The notes beneath the pieces were generated by a model that saw only the letters and a program-made list of their open reading frames with translations, was not told the origin of the DNA and did not search any database. Positions 30,874 through 40,942 of a DNA stretch of 64,000 nt are shown here, in pieces. A program made the position numbers and the translations under genes. Source of the DNA: Chitinophaga sp. E66 (GTDB taxonomy: Bacteria > Bacteroidota > Bacteroidia > Chitinophagales > Chitinophagaceae); assembly GCA_019285755.1 (NCBI GenBank), contig CP079103.1:4526001-4590000 (forward strand). The letters run 5' to 3'. Every line of letters starts with the position of its first letter. Positions within the stretch are counted from its first letter, which is position 1.

Positions 30874-33707
30874 ATGAAAGCACCTGACAAGAAAAACCTG
30901 ATCCGATTGTTGTGGGCGTTGCTGGCCTTGCCGGCGGGCGTCCGGGCCCAGCAGGCCGGGTTTACCTATACGGTGGCGCCGGTTTCGCAATGCGCGCCGG
31001 CCACGGTGACATTGCATAACACCAGTACCAGCGGGGCGCAGTCGTACCTCTGGGAGTTCGGTGACGGGAGAAGTTCAACGGACCCCAGTCCCGTGGTTAC
31101 CTTCAACTCGCCGGGGCCTGTTTCCATCAAATTGACTGCTTATTATCCCCTGGCGACCGCCACCCGAACCGCCAACTTCACCATTTACCCGGTGCCCGTG
31201 GTGGCCTTCAAGGTCGACAAACCGATATCCTGCGGCACCTACACCGCCACCTTTACCGACGAAACGCCGGGCGGCTCCAGCCGCGTCTGGGACTTTGGGG
31301 ACGGCACCGCTCCTGTCACTACCAGCTCCCCTACCGTTCAGCATACCTACAGCAAACTGGATGCGTTCGATGTGACGCTCACCGTCACCAACGCCACCGG
31401 GTGTACACAGACACTGAAGAAAGACGGCTTTATCAAGGTAAGCGCTCCGGTTATCGCCATGACTACCGGCACGCTGGAAGGATGCGCCCCCTACACCGCC
31501 GGGCTCAATGCCTCCGTGCAGGCGCCCGCCGGCGACCCCGTGGTGCAATATAGCTGGGTGTTCGGCGACAATACCAGCGAGAACACTACCGCGCCCAACG
31601 TTTCCCACATTTACCAATCCGCCGGCGACTTCAACGTCACGCTGACCGCCACCACCCAACAGGGTTGCCAGGTAATGCAGACTTTCCCTAAACTGGTGAA
31701 GACCGGTATTAAACCCGGTAACGTCAATTTCACGATCACCCGGCCGGACAACTGCGCGGGTACCATGGCGCGGCTGCTTGCCAGCGCAGATGACGCCAAC
31801 CGGTACCGTTGGAATTTCGGGGATGGCACAACCTACGAAGGACCGGAGAACGACATCAACCACTCCTTCCGCGCGGCAGGTAATGTAACTGTTCGCATGG
31901 CCGCCGGCAATAACGGTTGCTATACCGATGCGGCTCCCATCACGGTTAACAATACCGGGCCGGTGGCGGACTTCACCTACACGCGGGATTGTGCGGCCAG
32001 CGGGATGGCCTACACGTTCACCAATATTACCATCGGTTCCCCTTCCGATACTTACGAATGGACTTTTGACGATAACACACCGGCGGATAACCGCATCCAC
32101 CCCACCCATACCTTCTCGCAGCCAGGCACGTACAACGTGCGGCTGACGGTGCGCACTGCGGGTCAGACCTGCGTAAGCACCATCTACAAAACCATCCGGT
32201 ATTTACGGCCGACTTCCATACGGGCGTGGGCTCCATCTGCCGCAACAGTGAAGTGCATTATGGCGTAGTGCAGGTCCCCAGTTCGCTGGTGCGCCACTAC
32301 GACTGGCGTTTCGGCGACGGACAGCGCATTATTACCACCGAGGTAGACATCCGGAGGATCGTAACCGCCAAGGGGTTATTCTCAGACAGCCTTATCATCG
32401 TATATAACGACCCGGCGCTTTGTCCGGACACCATCATCAAAAAGGATCACCTGACCGTGATGGCGCCGCAAGCGCTTTTCGCAACGGGAGCATCTACCTG
32501 TGCGGGACAACCGGTGCAGTTCATCCAACAATCTGTACCTACGCAGAATATTCCCTGATCTCCTGGAAATGGGAGTTCGGAAATGTGCAAACCTCTGATA
32601 AACCGACGCCGGACATGCCGACCTTCAACTCCAGCGGCAGCTTTCCCGTTAAGCTGGTGATCACCGATGCGCGCAACTGTGTTGATTCCATCACCCGCAA
32701 CGTAGACATTCATCCTACTCCTTTCCTCAACGTACAAGCCTCTACGACGAAAATATGCGAAGGCAACAGTACCAACCTGCAGGCGGCGTCTAACGGAACC
32801 GTGAGCTGGGAGCCGGCCTGGCAGCTGAATTGCAGTAATTGTCCTACCCCGGTGGCAACGCCGACGGAAGACACCTCCTATATCGCTACGGCCATCAATA
32901 CCTTCGGCTGCACCGCAAAAGACACTATCTCGCTGGATGTGGTGCCCAGCATCCTTCTGACCATCAGCCCGGATACGGCGATCTGCTCCGGCAGCAGCGC
33001 CCGCCTCCGTGCCAGCGGCGCGGCCTATTACAACTGGTCGCCCAACGTTACGGAAGGCGGCAATACGGCCATGCCCCTTATTACGCCAACTACCACCAGC
33101 ACCTATAGCGTAACGGCGGGCAACGATCCCGCTTGCCCTACCCAGACCCGGCAGGTTACCGTGACCGTAAAGGCCTCTCCTACCGTGAACGCGGGGCGGA
33201 CCAGGTGATCGTGGCCGGTAATGCGGTAACGCTGAATGCCACGTATAGCAGTGATGTGGTGACCGGGGAATGGAAGCCCAATTCCTGGATCGATTGCGCT
33301 ACCTGTCCCCAGACGGTGGCTTATCCCCGTTCGGGCATCGACTATGCGTTCGAAGTGACCAATACCGAGGGTTGCAAGAAGTCTGACGTGATGAACGTGA
33401 GGCTGATCTGCGAAGAAGGCAACGTGTTCCTGCCCAGCGGGTTTTCGCCGAACAACGATGGTATGAACGACGAGTTCTTCCCCGCGGGAAAGGCGTGCGG
33501 AGCATCAACTCGTTCCGGATCTACAGCCGGAGCGGTCAAGAGGTATTCAACCGCAGCAACTTCCAGATCAATGACCTGTCGGCAGGATGGAATGGCACGC
33601 GGAACGGGAAGCTTCTGGCGCCGGATGTATATATCTGGCTTTTGGACGCCGTGTGCGACACGGGAGAGCGATTTACTTTAAAAGGAAATGTAACCTTATT
33701 ACGATAA
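30874..33707 (+). CDS. PKD-repeat protein with T9SS type B sorting domain
   Basis: About 945 residues. Begins MKAPDKKNLIRLLWALLALP and a signal peptide ending in VRAQQ. Seven PKD-like repeats (for example YLWEFGDGRSSTDPSP, RVWDFGDGTAPVTTSSP, YRWNFGDGTTYEGPEN) lead to Cys-rich Ig-like domains (CEGNSTNLQA, CSGSSARLRASG). The type B C-terminal domain is FLPSGFSPNNDGMNDEFFPA, FRIYSRSGQEVFN, PDVYIWLLDAVC, ending KGNVTLLR like its neighbour. Breaks near 32205, 32555, 33190 and 33490. The PorP/SprF gene starts 2 bp after its stop, so cargo and partner are one transcript. Confidence 0.92.
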
Positions 33708-33709
33708 AC

Positions 33710-34747
33710 ATGAAAACGCTGAAAAGCATGAAGAAACGCTGGTTAACCGGGGCGCTCGTAATTTTCGGGCTGCCGCTGTGCGCGCAGGACATTCACCTGT
33801 CCCAGTTCATGGAAACGCCCATCCTCCGCAATCCCGCGCTGATCGGCCTGTTCAGGGGCGACGTGCGGTTCCAGGGAGTATACCGCAACCAGTGGAACAG
33901 CGTCACGATACCGTATCAGACAGGCACGCTCAGCGGGGAAATGAAGTTCCCGGTGGGGAATTACAACGACCACGTTACGGCAGGGATCCAGGCCTCGTTC
34001 GACCGGGCGGGGCTTCCAACCTGCAGTCTGTCCAGTTTCTGCCTGCGCTCAACTATCATAAATCCCTCAGCGAGGACAAAAGCAGCTTTTTGTCTGTTGG
34101 GTTCATGGGCGGTTATGTGCAGCGGCAGTTTAACCCGGCGCACCTGACGTTCAACAACCAGTATACCGGCGGTCGCTTTGACCCGGCTGCGCCTACCGGC
34201 GAAGAAGGGCGGCTGGCCAAGATCGGCTACGGGTATTGGGATGCGGGCGTGGGGATGAGTTACAACGGCGTACTGGGCGAAGCCACCAACTGGTTCATCG
34301 GGGCGGCATATTACCACTTCAACAAACCTAAAGTTTCCTTCTTCGACGACGATAAAGTAACGCTGGACCCGAAGATGAGCTTCAACCTGGGTTTTACCGT
34401 GCCGGTTTCTGAACGGGTGCGGGTGATCGCGCATTACAACCAGGTGCACCAGGGGCTTATTCCGAGTTCATCGGCGGGGCTTTTGTGGGGTATGGGCTGA
34501 TGGACGAGGGGCTGGAATCGGACCGGGGAATGTACGGGGATTATTTTACCGGTGGAATGATGCCGTGGTGCCCATGTTTCGCCTCGATATGGGGGCCTGG
34601 GAGATCGGGGTGAGCTATGATGTGAACGTGAGCCGGCTGCGGACGGCCAGTCAGGCCATGGGAGGCTTCGAAGTATCGATGGTTTTCAAGAGTTTCCTTA
34701 ACCGGTGGAACTCAACGCTTAACAGTGTAAACTGCCCAAGTTTCTGA
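33710..34747 (+). CDS. PorP/SprF family T9SS outer-membrane protein
   Basis: About 346 residues, outer-membrane beta-barrel. MKTLKSMKKRWLTGALVIFG and a signal peptide ending LCAQD, then the family opening IHLSQFMETPILRNPALIGL and YRNQWNSVTIPYQT. NYHKSLSEDKSSFLSVGFMGG, NWFIGAAYYHFNKPK and the final CPSF also fit. Breaks near 34015, 34470 and 34560. PorP/SprF proteins are needed for secretion or attachment of type B T9SS cargo (as SprF is for SprB), so the two PKD genes upstream are the expected clients. Confidence 0.93.
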
Positions 34748-34909
34748 CGCGGCAACGGCGCACCGGGCAATAAATTGTTAAAAACGTTAAAATTTCAGAA
34801 AAAATAAGGAGCGTTTCGCACAAATTGGCAGAGCGTTTGTTATCTTTATATAGCAACCAAACTTCGAATATTTGGGAAATATTTAAAAAAATTTATATCT
34901 TTGAGTACT
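34748..34909. other. Short AT-rich intergenic region
   Basis: Contains possible promoter elements (TATCTTTA near 34843 and the better TATCTTTG at 34896) for the small type A sorting-domain gene. No gene seen. Confidence 0.5.
34871..34903 (+). promoter_or_regulatory. Promoter of the small type A sorting-domain gene
   Basis: TTTG (34871-34874), a 21-bp spacer, then TATCTTTG (34896-34903). The start codon at 34910 is only 6 bases after the -7 element, so transcription would start at or next to the ATG and the mRNA may be leaderless. Confidence 0.6.
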
Positions 34910-35269
34910 ATGTACAAGACTGTTACTCTCATCCTATTTACCTTGTTTTGCGCTTTGTCCGTTCCGGCCCTGGCTCAAAGCAAATCCACACAGCCCTCTA
35001 CTTTTCCGGAGGGGAGAATACGAGTAAGGTCGTAAAGCCTACCCCAATCCTGCAACAACAAAGATTTATTTCGAAATTCAGCGTAATAACGATAAGGTGT
35101 ATGAGATTATTGTCTATAACTTCTTAGGCAAAAGGTGGATCACCTGAAAAATCTCGCCAACCGCACTTCCCTCCCGCTCGATAATTACTACAGCGGTCTT
35201 TACATCTTCCAGCTGCGTGAAAAGGACGGAACGCTGGTAGAGTCCGGGAAGTTCAACGTCGTCAAATAA
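34910..35269 (+). CDS. Very short exported protein consisting mainly of a T9SS type A sorting domain
   Basis: About 120 residues after repair of at least three one-base losses (near 35021, 35040, 35133). MYKTVTLILFTLFCALSVPA is a signal peptide cleaved near ALAQ. After a linker of about 25 residues comes a complete type A domain: YPNPATTKIYFEIQ, VYEIIVYNFLGK, NYYSGLYIFQL, ending GKFNVVK. The usual cargo domain is missing. Follows the PorP/SprF gene with its own promoter and terminator. Possibly a small surface lipid-anchored peptide or a sorting-pathway decoy; function unknown. Confidence 0.8.
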
Positions 35270-35296
35270 CATTACGAGTAGGAATATTAAGATATA

Positions 35297-35333
35297 AAAG
35301 GCTGACAGCATAATGCTTGTCAGCCTTTTTTTT
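35297..35333 (+). terminator. Terminator of the type A sorting-domain gene
   Basis: AAAAGGCTGACA near 35297-35308 pairs with TGTCAGCCTTTT (35318-35329) followed by a run of T. Confidence 0.88.
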
Positions 35334-35338
35334 GCATA

Positions 35339-35367
35339 AGAAAACCGCGGTTGCGCCGCGGTTTTCT
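35339..35367 (-). terminator. Terminator of the RlmI-like methyltransferase gene (symmetric)
   Basis: AGAAAACCGCGG and CCGCGGTTTTCT form a perfect 12-bp stem around TTGCG. The AAAA/TTTT ends allow termination from either side. It lies 17 bp past the minus-strand methyltransferase stop. Confidence 0.8.
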
Positions 35368-35383
35368 GTTATATATGCTTTGA

Positions 35384-36553
35384 TTATTGTACTTCCACGA
35401 TCAGGAATTTCAGGTAGGTGGTGTTCTCGATATTCCAGAGGATGGGATGGTCTTGCGCCTGTGTCTGGAAGGTAACCTGGCGGAGCTTCTTCCGGGCGTC
35501 TTTAGCGGCCATATCGATCGTTTCGAGGAACATAGAGGGATCCACCAGGTTGGTGCAGCTGGCCGTAACCAGGAAGCCCCGGGCTTCAGTAATTTCATAC
35601 CCCGCAGATTGATCTCCTTATAACCGGTAATGGCTTTCTGGATGTTCTCGCGGCTTTTGGTGAATGCCGGCGGGTCCAGGATCACCACATCGAACTTACG
35701 CTCTTCGCGGGTCCATTGTTTCAGCTGGTCGAACGCGTTAACCGCCTGGAACTTGCAGATGTCCTGCAGGCCGTTGAGCTCCGCGTTGCGGCGGGCGGTG
35801 TTTACCGCATGTTCGGAGATATCGAGGCCGAGCACGCTGTTGGCGCCGTAATAGCCGGCGTGGCAGGAGAAGGTTCCGGTATAGCAGAAAGCTTCGAGCA
35901 CGTCCGCCCCTTTCACGTTGTGCTGGATGGCGCGGCGGTTATCCTGCTGGTCGAGGAAGTAGCCGGTTTTCTGACCGCCTACGATGTCGACATGGAACTT
36001 CAGACCGTTTTCATTGATGATGATATTGGTATCGAAAGGCTCGCTGAGGAACCCTTTCTTTTGCTCCAGGCCTTCGAGCTCGCGGACGGGCACGTCGTTG
36101 CGTTCGTAGATACCTTTGGGTTGGAAGATCTCATTGAGGGCGTTCACGATGGCGGGCTTCCAGCGGTCGATCCCGAGGGCCATAGTTTGGAGCACGAAGT
36201 AATCGTTGAACTTATCGATGATGAGGGCCGGCATTTCGTCTGCTTCCCCGAAGATGAGACGGCAGTTTTCCACATAGCCGATCTTTTGCGGTATTCCCAG
36301 GCTTTGCGGATACGGTTGACGAAGAACCCTTCGTCGACGGTCTCATTCCGGTCGCGGGTGAGCAGCCGCACGAGGATCTGGGATTGGGGTTGATGTATCC
36401 CCGGCCCACAAAAATACCGTTGTGCGTGAATACGTCCACGATATCGCCGGCGTTCACCTCCCCTTCAATATGGCCCACTTCGTTGCCAAAAACCCAGGGA
36501 TGCCCCGAAAATATGCGGTTGGCTATCTTTTTCTTGAGAAATACCTTCGTCAT
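35384..36553 (-). CDS. Class I rRNA methyltransferase, RlmI-like
   Basis: About 390 residues. N-terminal PUA domain (MTKVFLKKKIANRIFSGHPW to VDVFTHNGIFVGRGYINPN), linker with VRLLTRDRNE, EAFCYTGTFSCHAGYYGA for SAM binding, LGLDISEHAVNTARRNAELN, and FDVVILDPPAFTKSRENIQ with the DPPAF motif. This is the order of RlmI (23S rRNA m5C1962) homologues. Breaks near 36375, 36285 and 35585; the repaired end LKFLIVEVQ stops at 35384. Acts in ribosome maturation. The second homologue at 38.6 kb is RlmK-like, so they are not duplicates. Confidence 0.92.
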
Positions 36554-36679
36554 TGCTTGTTATTGGAGCGCAGGAGGTACAACTAAGCAGGGATTCCTTC
36601 CAAAGGCTGACAAATTGTCCAAAAAGGGGGCTTGGCAAAGTTATTGACGCGGGGTAACTTGCAGACAATTAGTACGATT

Positions 36680-37244
36680 ATGACAGAAAAAGACAAAGAT
36701 ATGCAGGCAAATGGGCAGGATCCCCGTGAAATGGACATCAATTCCGATGAAAACCAGGCCGGTTCCTCCCATCTGAACGACGCCCTGCCGGAAGAGGACG
36801 AGGCGGATAAGCTCCGCGGAGAGCTCGACGAATTGCGTAAAAATATCTGCTGCTGAACGCAGATTTCGATAATTTCAGAAAGAGAAACGCCAAAGAGCGG
36901 ATCGAACTGATCAATACAGCCAACAAAGAGGTCATCATAGCCCTCCTCGACGTGCTCGACGACTCCGAAAGAGCCGCCAAACAACTGGAGACATCCGGTG
37001 AAGCCACTCCCGTTAAAGAAGGCGTGATGCTGGTATTCAACAAGTTCCAAAACATATTGCAATCCAAGGGCCTCAAACCCATGGAAGCAATGGGCGAAGA
37101 ATTCAACCCGGACCTCCACGAAGCCGTTACGGAAATCCCTGCCCCTACAGAAGAGCTGAAAGGTAAGGTGATCGACGTGCTGCAAAAGGCTATTACCTCA
37201 ACGACAAAATCATCCGCCACGCCCGCGTGGTTGTGGGTAAATGA
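36680..37244 (+). CDS. grpE: Nucleotide exchange factor GrpE
   Basis: About 188 residues. An acidic N-terminal tail (MTEKDKDMQANG start at 36680), a long coiled coil with NADFDNFRKRNAKERIELI, then ALLDVLDDSERAAKQLE, LQSKGLKPMEAMGEEFNPDL and the beta-domain end VVVGK at 37244. Breaks near 36843 and 37190. Releases ADP from DnaK. Precedes dnaJ by 78 bp in the usual grpE-dnaJ order; dnaK is elsewhere. Confidence 0.95.
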
Positions 37245-37322
37245 CGTTGTGACAGCAGTTTTGCCAGTCCATAGTATTTTCATAGCCTGTTCCGCCGGAA
37301 TGGGCTTTTCAAGATTATAAAC

Positions 37323-38490
37323 ATGTCGACCAAGAGAGATTATTACGAAATATTAGGGGTTGCCAAAACCGCTTCCCAGGATGAGATCAAAAGGCTTACC
37401 GTAAGGTGGCCATGCAGTTCCATCCCGACCGGAACCCCGGCAATAAGGAAGCGGAAGAAAAGTTCAAGGAAGCGGCAGAGTCCTACGAGGTGCTCAGCGA
37501 TCCCGATAAACGGGCGCAATACGACCGCTTCGGGCATGCCGGCATGGGCGCGCGCGGCGGCTACGGCGGCAGCGGCCACATGAACATGGACGATATCTTC
37601 TCCAACTTCGGGGACATCTTCGGGAAGACATCTTCGGCAGCTTCTTCGGCGGCGGCGGCCAGCGCGGTGGCGGTGGCGGCGGGCGCAGAAGCAGAGGCAC
37701 CCGCGGCAGCAACCTCCGCGTGAAGATCAAACTGAACTTCGAAGAGATCGCCAAAGGCACCAATAAAAAGATCAAAGTAAAGAAATACGTTACCTGCAAT
37801 ACCTGCAGCGGCGCCGGCGCGAAAGACAAAAACGCTTTCCAGTCCTGCACCACCTGCCACGGCTCCGGCCAGGTCCGTAAAGTGACCCAGACCTTCCTTG
37901 GCCAGATGCAAACGGTAACCACCTGCCCTACCTGTAACGGGGAAGGACAGATCATCACCAATAAATGCACCTCATGCAAAGGCGAAGGCCGTCAATATGG
38001 TGAAGAAACCGTTTCTATCGACATACCGGCAGGCGTAATGGAAGGCATGCAGCTCTCCATGAGCGGTAAAGGTAATGCCGGCGAACGCGGCGGCGCCCCG
38101 GGCGACCTCCTCATCCTCGTCGAAGAAGAACCGCATCCGGAACTGCAGCGCGACGGGCTCAACGTAGCCTTCGACCTGCACATCTCCTTCCCCGACGCCG
38201 CCTTCGGCGTTTCGCTGGAAGTGCCTACCATCGACGGGAAAGCCAAGATCAAGGTTCCTCCCGGCACACAGAGCGGCAAGATCTTCCGCCTCAAAGGCAA
38301 AGGCTTCCCCTCCGTCAACAGCTACGAAAAAGGCGATCAGCTCATCCAGGTGAACGTTTGGACGCCCCAGACAATTACCGCGGAAGAAAAAGCCATGCTG
38401 GAAAAGATGCAGGGATCCGACAACTTCAAACCTAATCCCGAAAAGTCCGAGAAAGGATTCTTCGAGAAAGTGAAGGACATCTTCAGCTGA
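37323..38490 (+). CDS. dnaJ: Chaperone DnaJ
   Basis: About 389 residues. J domain starting STKRDYYEILGVAKTASQDE with the HPD motif in VAMQFHPDRNPGN, a Gly-rich G/F linker (about 80-140), four CxxCxGxG zinc repeats (CNTCSGAG, CTTCHGSG, CPTCNGEG, CTSCKGEG) and two C-terminal substrate domains. Breaks near 37393 and 37625. Works with DnaK and GrpE on unfolded clients. Followed by a strong terminator. Confidence 0.97.
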
Positions 38491-38510
38491 TAAACAATAA
38501 TAGCTATACC

Positions 38511-38548
38511 AACAGCCGGAACGCACCCCGTTCCGGCTGTTCCTTTTA
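38511..38548 (+). terminator. Terminator after dnaJ
   Basis: AACAGCCGGAACG (38511-38523) and CGTTCCGGCTGTT (38529-38541) form a perfect 13-bp stem with a 5-base loop, then CCTTTT. Confidence 0.88.
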
Positions 38549-38596
38549 GGAGCACGCTGGCGCATCCGGCAGGAAAGTCGCATATTTGCAGCGATT

Positions 38597-39539
38597 ATGT
38601 CCGATAAGTACCAGATGTTCGAAAACCGGCTGGCCAAGGTCCACAAGCACCTGGCCAAGACCGCCCGGCGGCAGGGGATCACCTGCTTCCGCCTCTACGA
38701 CCGCGACCTGCCGGAATTCCCTCTTATCATTGAATTGTATGAAGACAAGGTATCCGTTGCCGAATACCTCTCATCGCACGGCATGGACGACGATGCGTAC
38801 GACGAATGGCTCGAACGCAGCGTGGAAAGCGTAGGCAAGGTACTGGGCGTTCCCGGGAAGACATCTTCCTCCGTACCCGTCAACGCAAAACCGACCGGCA
38901 AAGCCAATACGAAAAACTCAGCATCGAGAAGGCGGAGATCACCGTGCAGGAAGACGGGTTGAAGTTTAAAGTCAACCTCTCCGATTACCTCGACACCGGG
39001 CTTTTCCTCGACCATCGCATCACCCGCCATATGGTGCGCGAGGAATCCGCCGGCAAGCATGTCCTCAATCTATTTTGCTATACAGGTTCCTTTTCGGTAT
39101 ACGCAGCCGCTGGCGGCGCAGCATCCGTCACCTCGGCCGACCTGTCCAAAACCTACCTCAAATGGGCGGAAGATAATATGGAGCTCAACGGCATATACGA
39201 CCCCGCCAGGCACCATTACGTGCACGCGGATGTATTGCAATACCTCGACGAGCTGAAGATCAACACCTTCGACCTGGTGGTAATGGACCCTCCCACTTTC
39301 TCCAACAGCAAACGGATGAAAGACTTCCTCGACATCCAGCGCGACCATGTGACGCTGATCAATAAGGTGCTCATGGCCATGAAGAAAGACGGCGTGCTGT
39401 ATTTCAGCAATAACCTGCGCCGCTTTGAGCTGGATGAACCGGCTATTGAAGCGTCCTCCATCAAAAATATCACGGCTCAGACCATCCCCTTCGATTTCCA
39501 GGGAAGCTGCAACGGCACTGCTTCCGGATCATCAAATAA
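38597..39539 (+). CDS. Class I rRNA methyltransferase, RlmK-like
   Basis: About 314 residues. The sequence resembles the C-terminal (RlmK) half of E. coli RlmL, which makes m7G2069 in 23S rRNA: FENRLAKVHKHLAKTARRQG, ITCFRLYDRDLPEFPL, DYLDTGLFLDHRITRHMV, LNLFCYTGSFSVYAAAGGA, and MDPPTFSNSKRM. No RlmL THUMP half is seen, so it is a stand-alone enzyme here. Breaks near 38858 and 39500. Ends 6 bp before the symporter start, so the two are probably co-transcribed. Confidence 0.88.
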
Positions 39540-39545
39540 CCGACT

Positions 39546-40942
39546 ATGCTCACGGCCTTCGTACTGGTTTATCTGCTTATCACTATCCTCATCGGCCGCT
39601 GGGCCGCACGGCGGGTCAAAAGTGCCGGCGACTTCATCGTGGCCGGTCGTAGCCTGCCGCTGGGCATCAGCACCTGCGTGATCTTCGCCACCTGGTTCGG
39701 GTCGGAGACCATGCTCGGCGCTACGAGCGAATTTGCGCAGCACGGGCTGCTCGGGGTGATAGAAGATCCTTTCGGGGCTTCTTTATGTTTGTTGCTGGTA
39801 GGATTGTTTTACGCCAGGAAGCTCTATCGCAGCAATGTGCTCACGTTTTGCGATTACTTCCGCATACGGTTCGGGAGAAAGGCGGAAATCGTTTCCGCCC
39901 TGTTGATGATCCCCTCCTACTTCGGCTGGATCGCAGCACAGATCGTGGCCATGGGGATCGTGATCAATACGGTGATGGGCGTTTCGCAGGAAACGGCCAT
40001 GATCGCCAGCGGGCTCATCGTAATGGGCTATACATATATGGGCGGGATGTGGTCGGTATCCATTACGGACTTCATACAAACGATCATGATCATTATCGGC
40101 ATCCTCGTCATCACGTTCATCGTGGTACAGGAGGCCGGCGGTATCGGCACGGTGGTAGATCGTGCGCCTGCAGGCACTTTCCGTTTCTTCCCGACCGCGA
40201 CTGGAACAGCTGGCTGCATTATATGGCGGCGTGGTTCACCATCGGGCTGGGTTCTATCCCGCAGCAGGATGTATTTCAACGGCTGATGAGCGCTAAAAGC
40301 GAGCGCGTGGCGCAATACAGCTCGTATCTCGGCGCATTGATGTACCTGGCGATCGGCTCCCTCCCGCTTCTGATCGTGCTTTGTGCACAGCAGCTGTACC
40401 CGGACCTCGGCGCCGGGGATCCATCTACCATCCTCCCGGATATGGTGATGCAACATGGCAATCTCTTCATCCAGATACTCTTCTTCGGCGCGTTGCTCTC
40501 TGCCATCATGAGCACCACCAGCGGCGCTATCCTCGCCCCGGCTACCGTATTGGGCGAAAACCTCGTCAAACCCTTCTTTAAAGACATCAGCGACAAAAAG
40601 TTCCTGCTGATCATCCGGCTGTCTGTAGTGGCCGTTTCCGCTATCGCCATCGCCATGGCATTTTCCAGCCAGGACATCTACGAGCTGGTGGCTTCCTCGT
40701 CTGTATTGAGCCTTGTTTCGCTATTCGTGCCGCTTACCGCGGGCCTGTACTGGAAGCGCGCCAACCAGGCGGGCGCCAATCTCTCCATTTTGCTGGGTAC
40801 TGCGGGTTATATCTATGCGGAATTAACGGAAACAACGACGCCTCCTTTGTTCGTGGGCCTGTTATGGAGTATCGCCGGGATGTTGATAGGGACCTTCTTC
40901 TTCAGGAAATCACCGGCCGCAGAAGCGCAACCTGCTACCTGA
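39546..40942 (+). CDS. Sodium:solute symporter family protein
   Basis: About 465 residues, 12-13 TM helices. Starts MLTAFVLVYLLITILIGRWA. The family motifs WFGSETMLGATSEF and FQRLMSAKSERVAQYSSYLG, MSTTSGAILAPATVLGEN are visible. One break near 40198. Na+-driven uptake of a sugar, amino acid or organic acid; the substrate cannot be told. It overlaps the convergent VWA gene end by 8 bp. A second SSS gene is at 46.3 kb. Confidence 0.93.

Noticed and set aside
26187..32109. Long minus-strand open frames (for example 26187-27185, 28860-29870, 31075-32109) opposite the PKD genes
   Set aside because: They mirror the biased codon composition of the repeat proteins, have no coherent motifs, and the plus strand is clearly coding (WDFGDG, type B end).
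34825..35127. A frame starting at 34825 (MAERLLSLYS)
   Set aside because: It runs through the promoter region and has no signal peptide; the frame beginning at 34910 has one and continues into a type A sorting domain.
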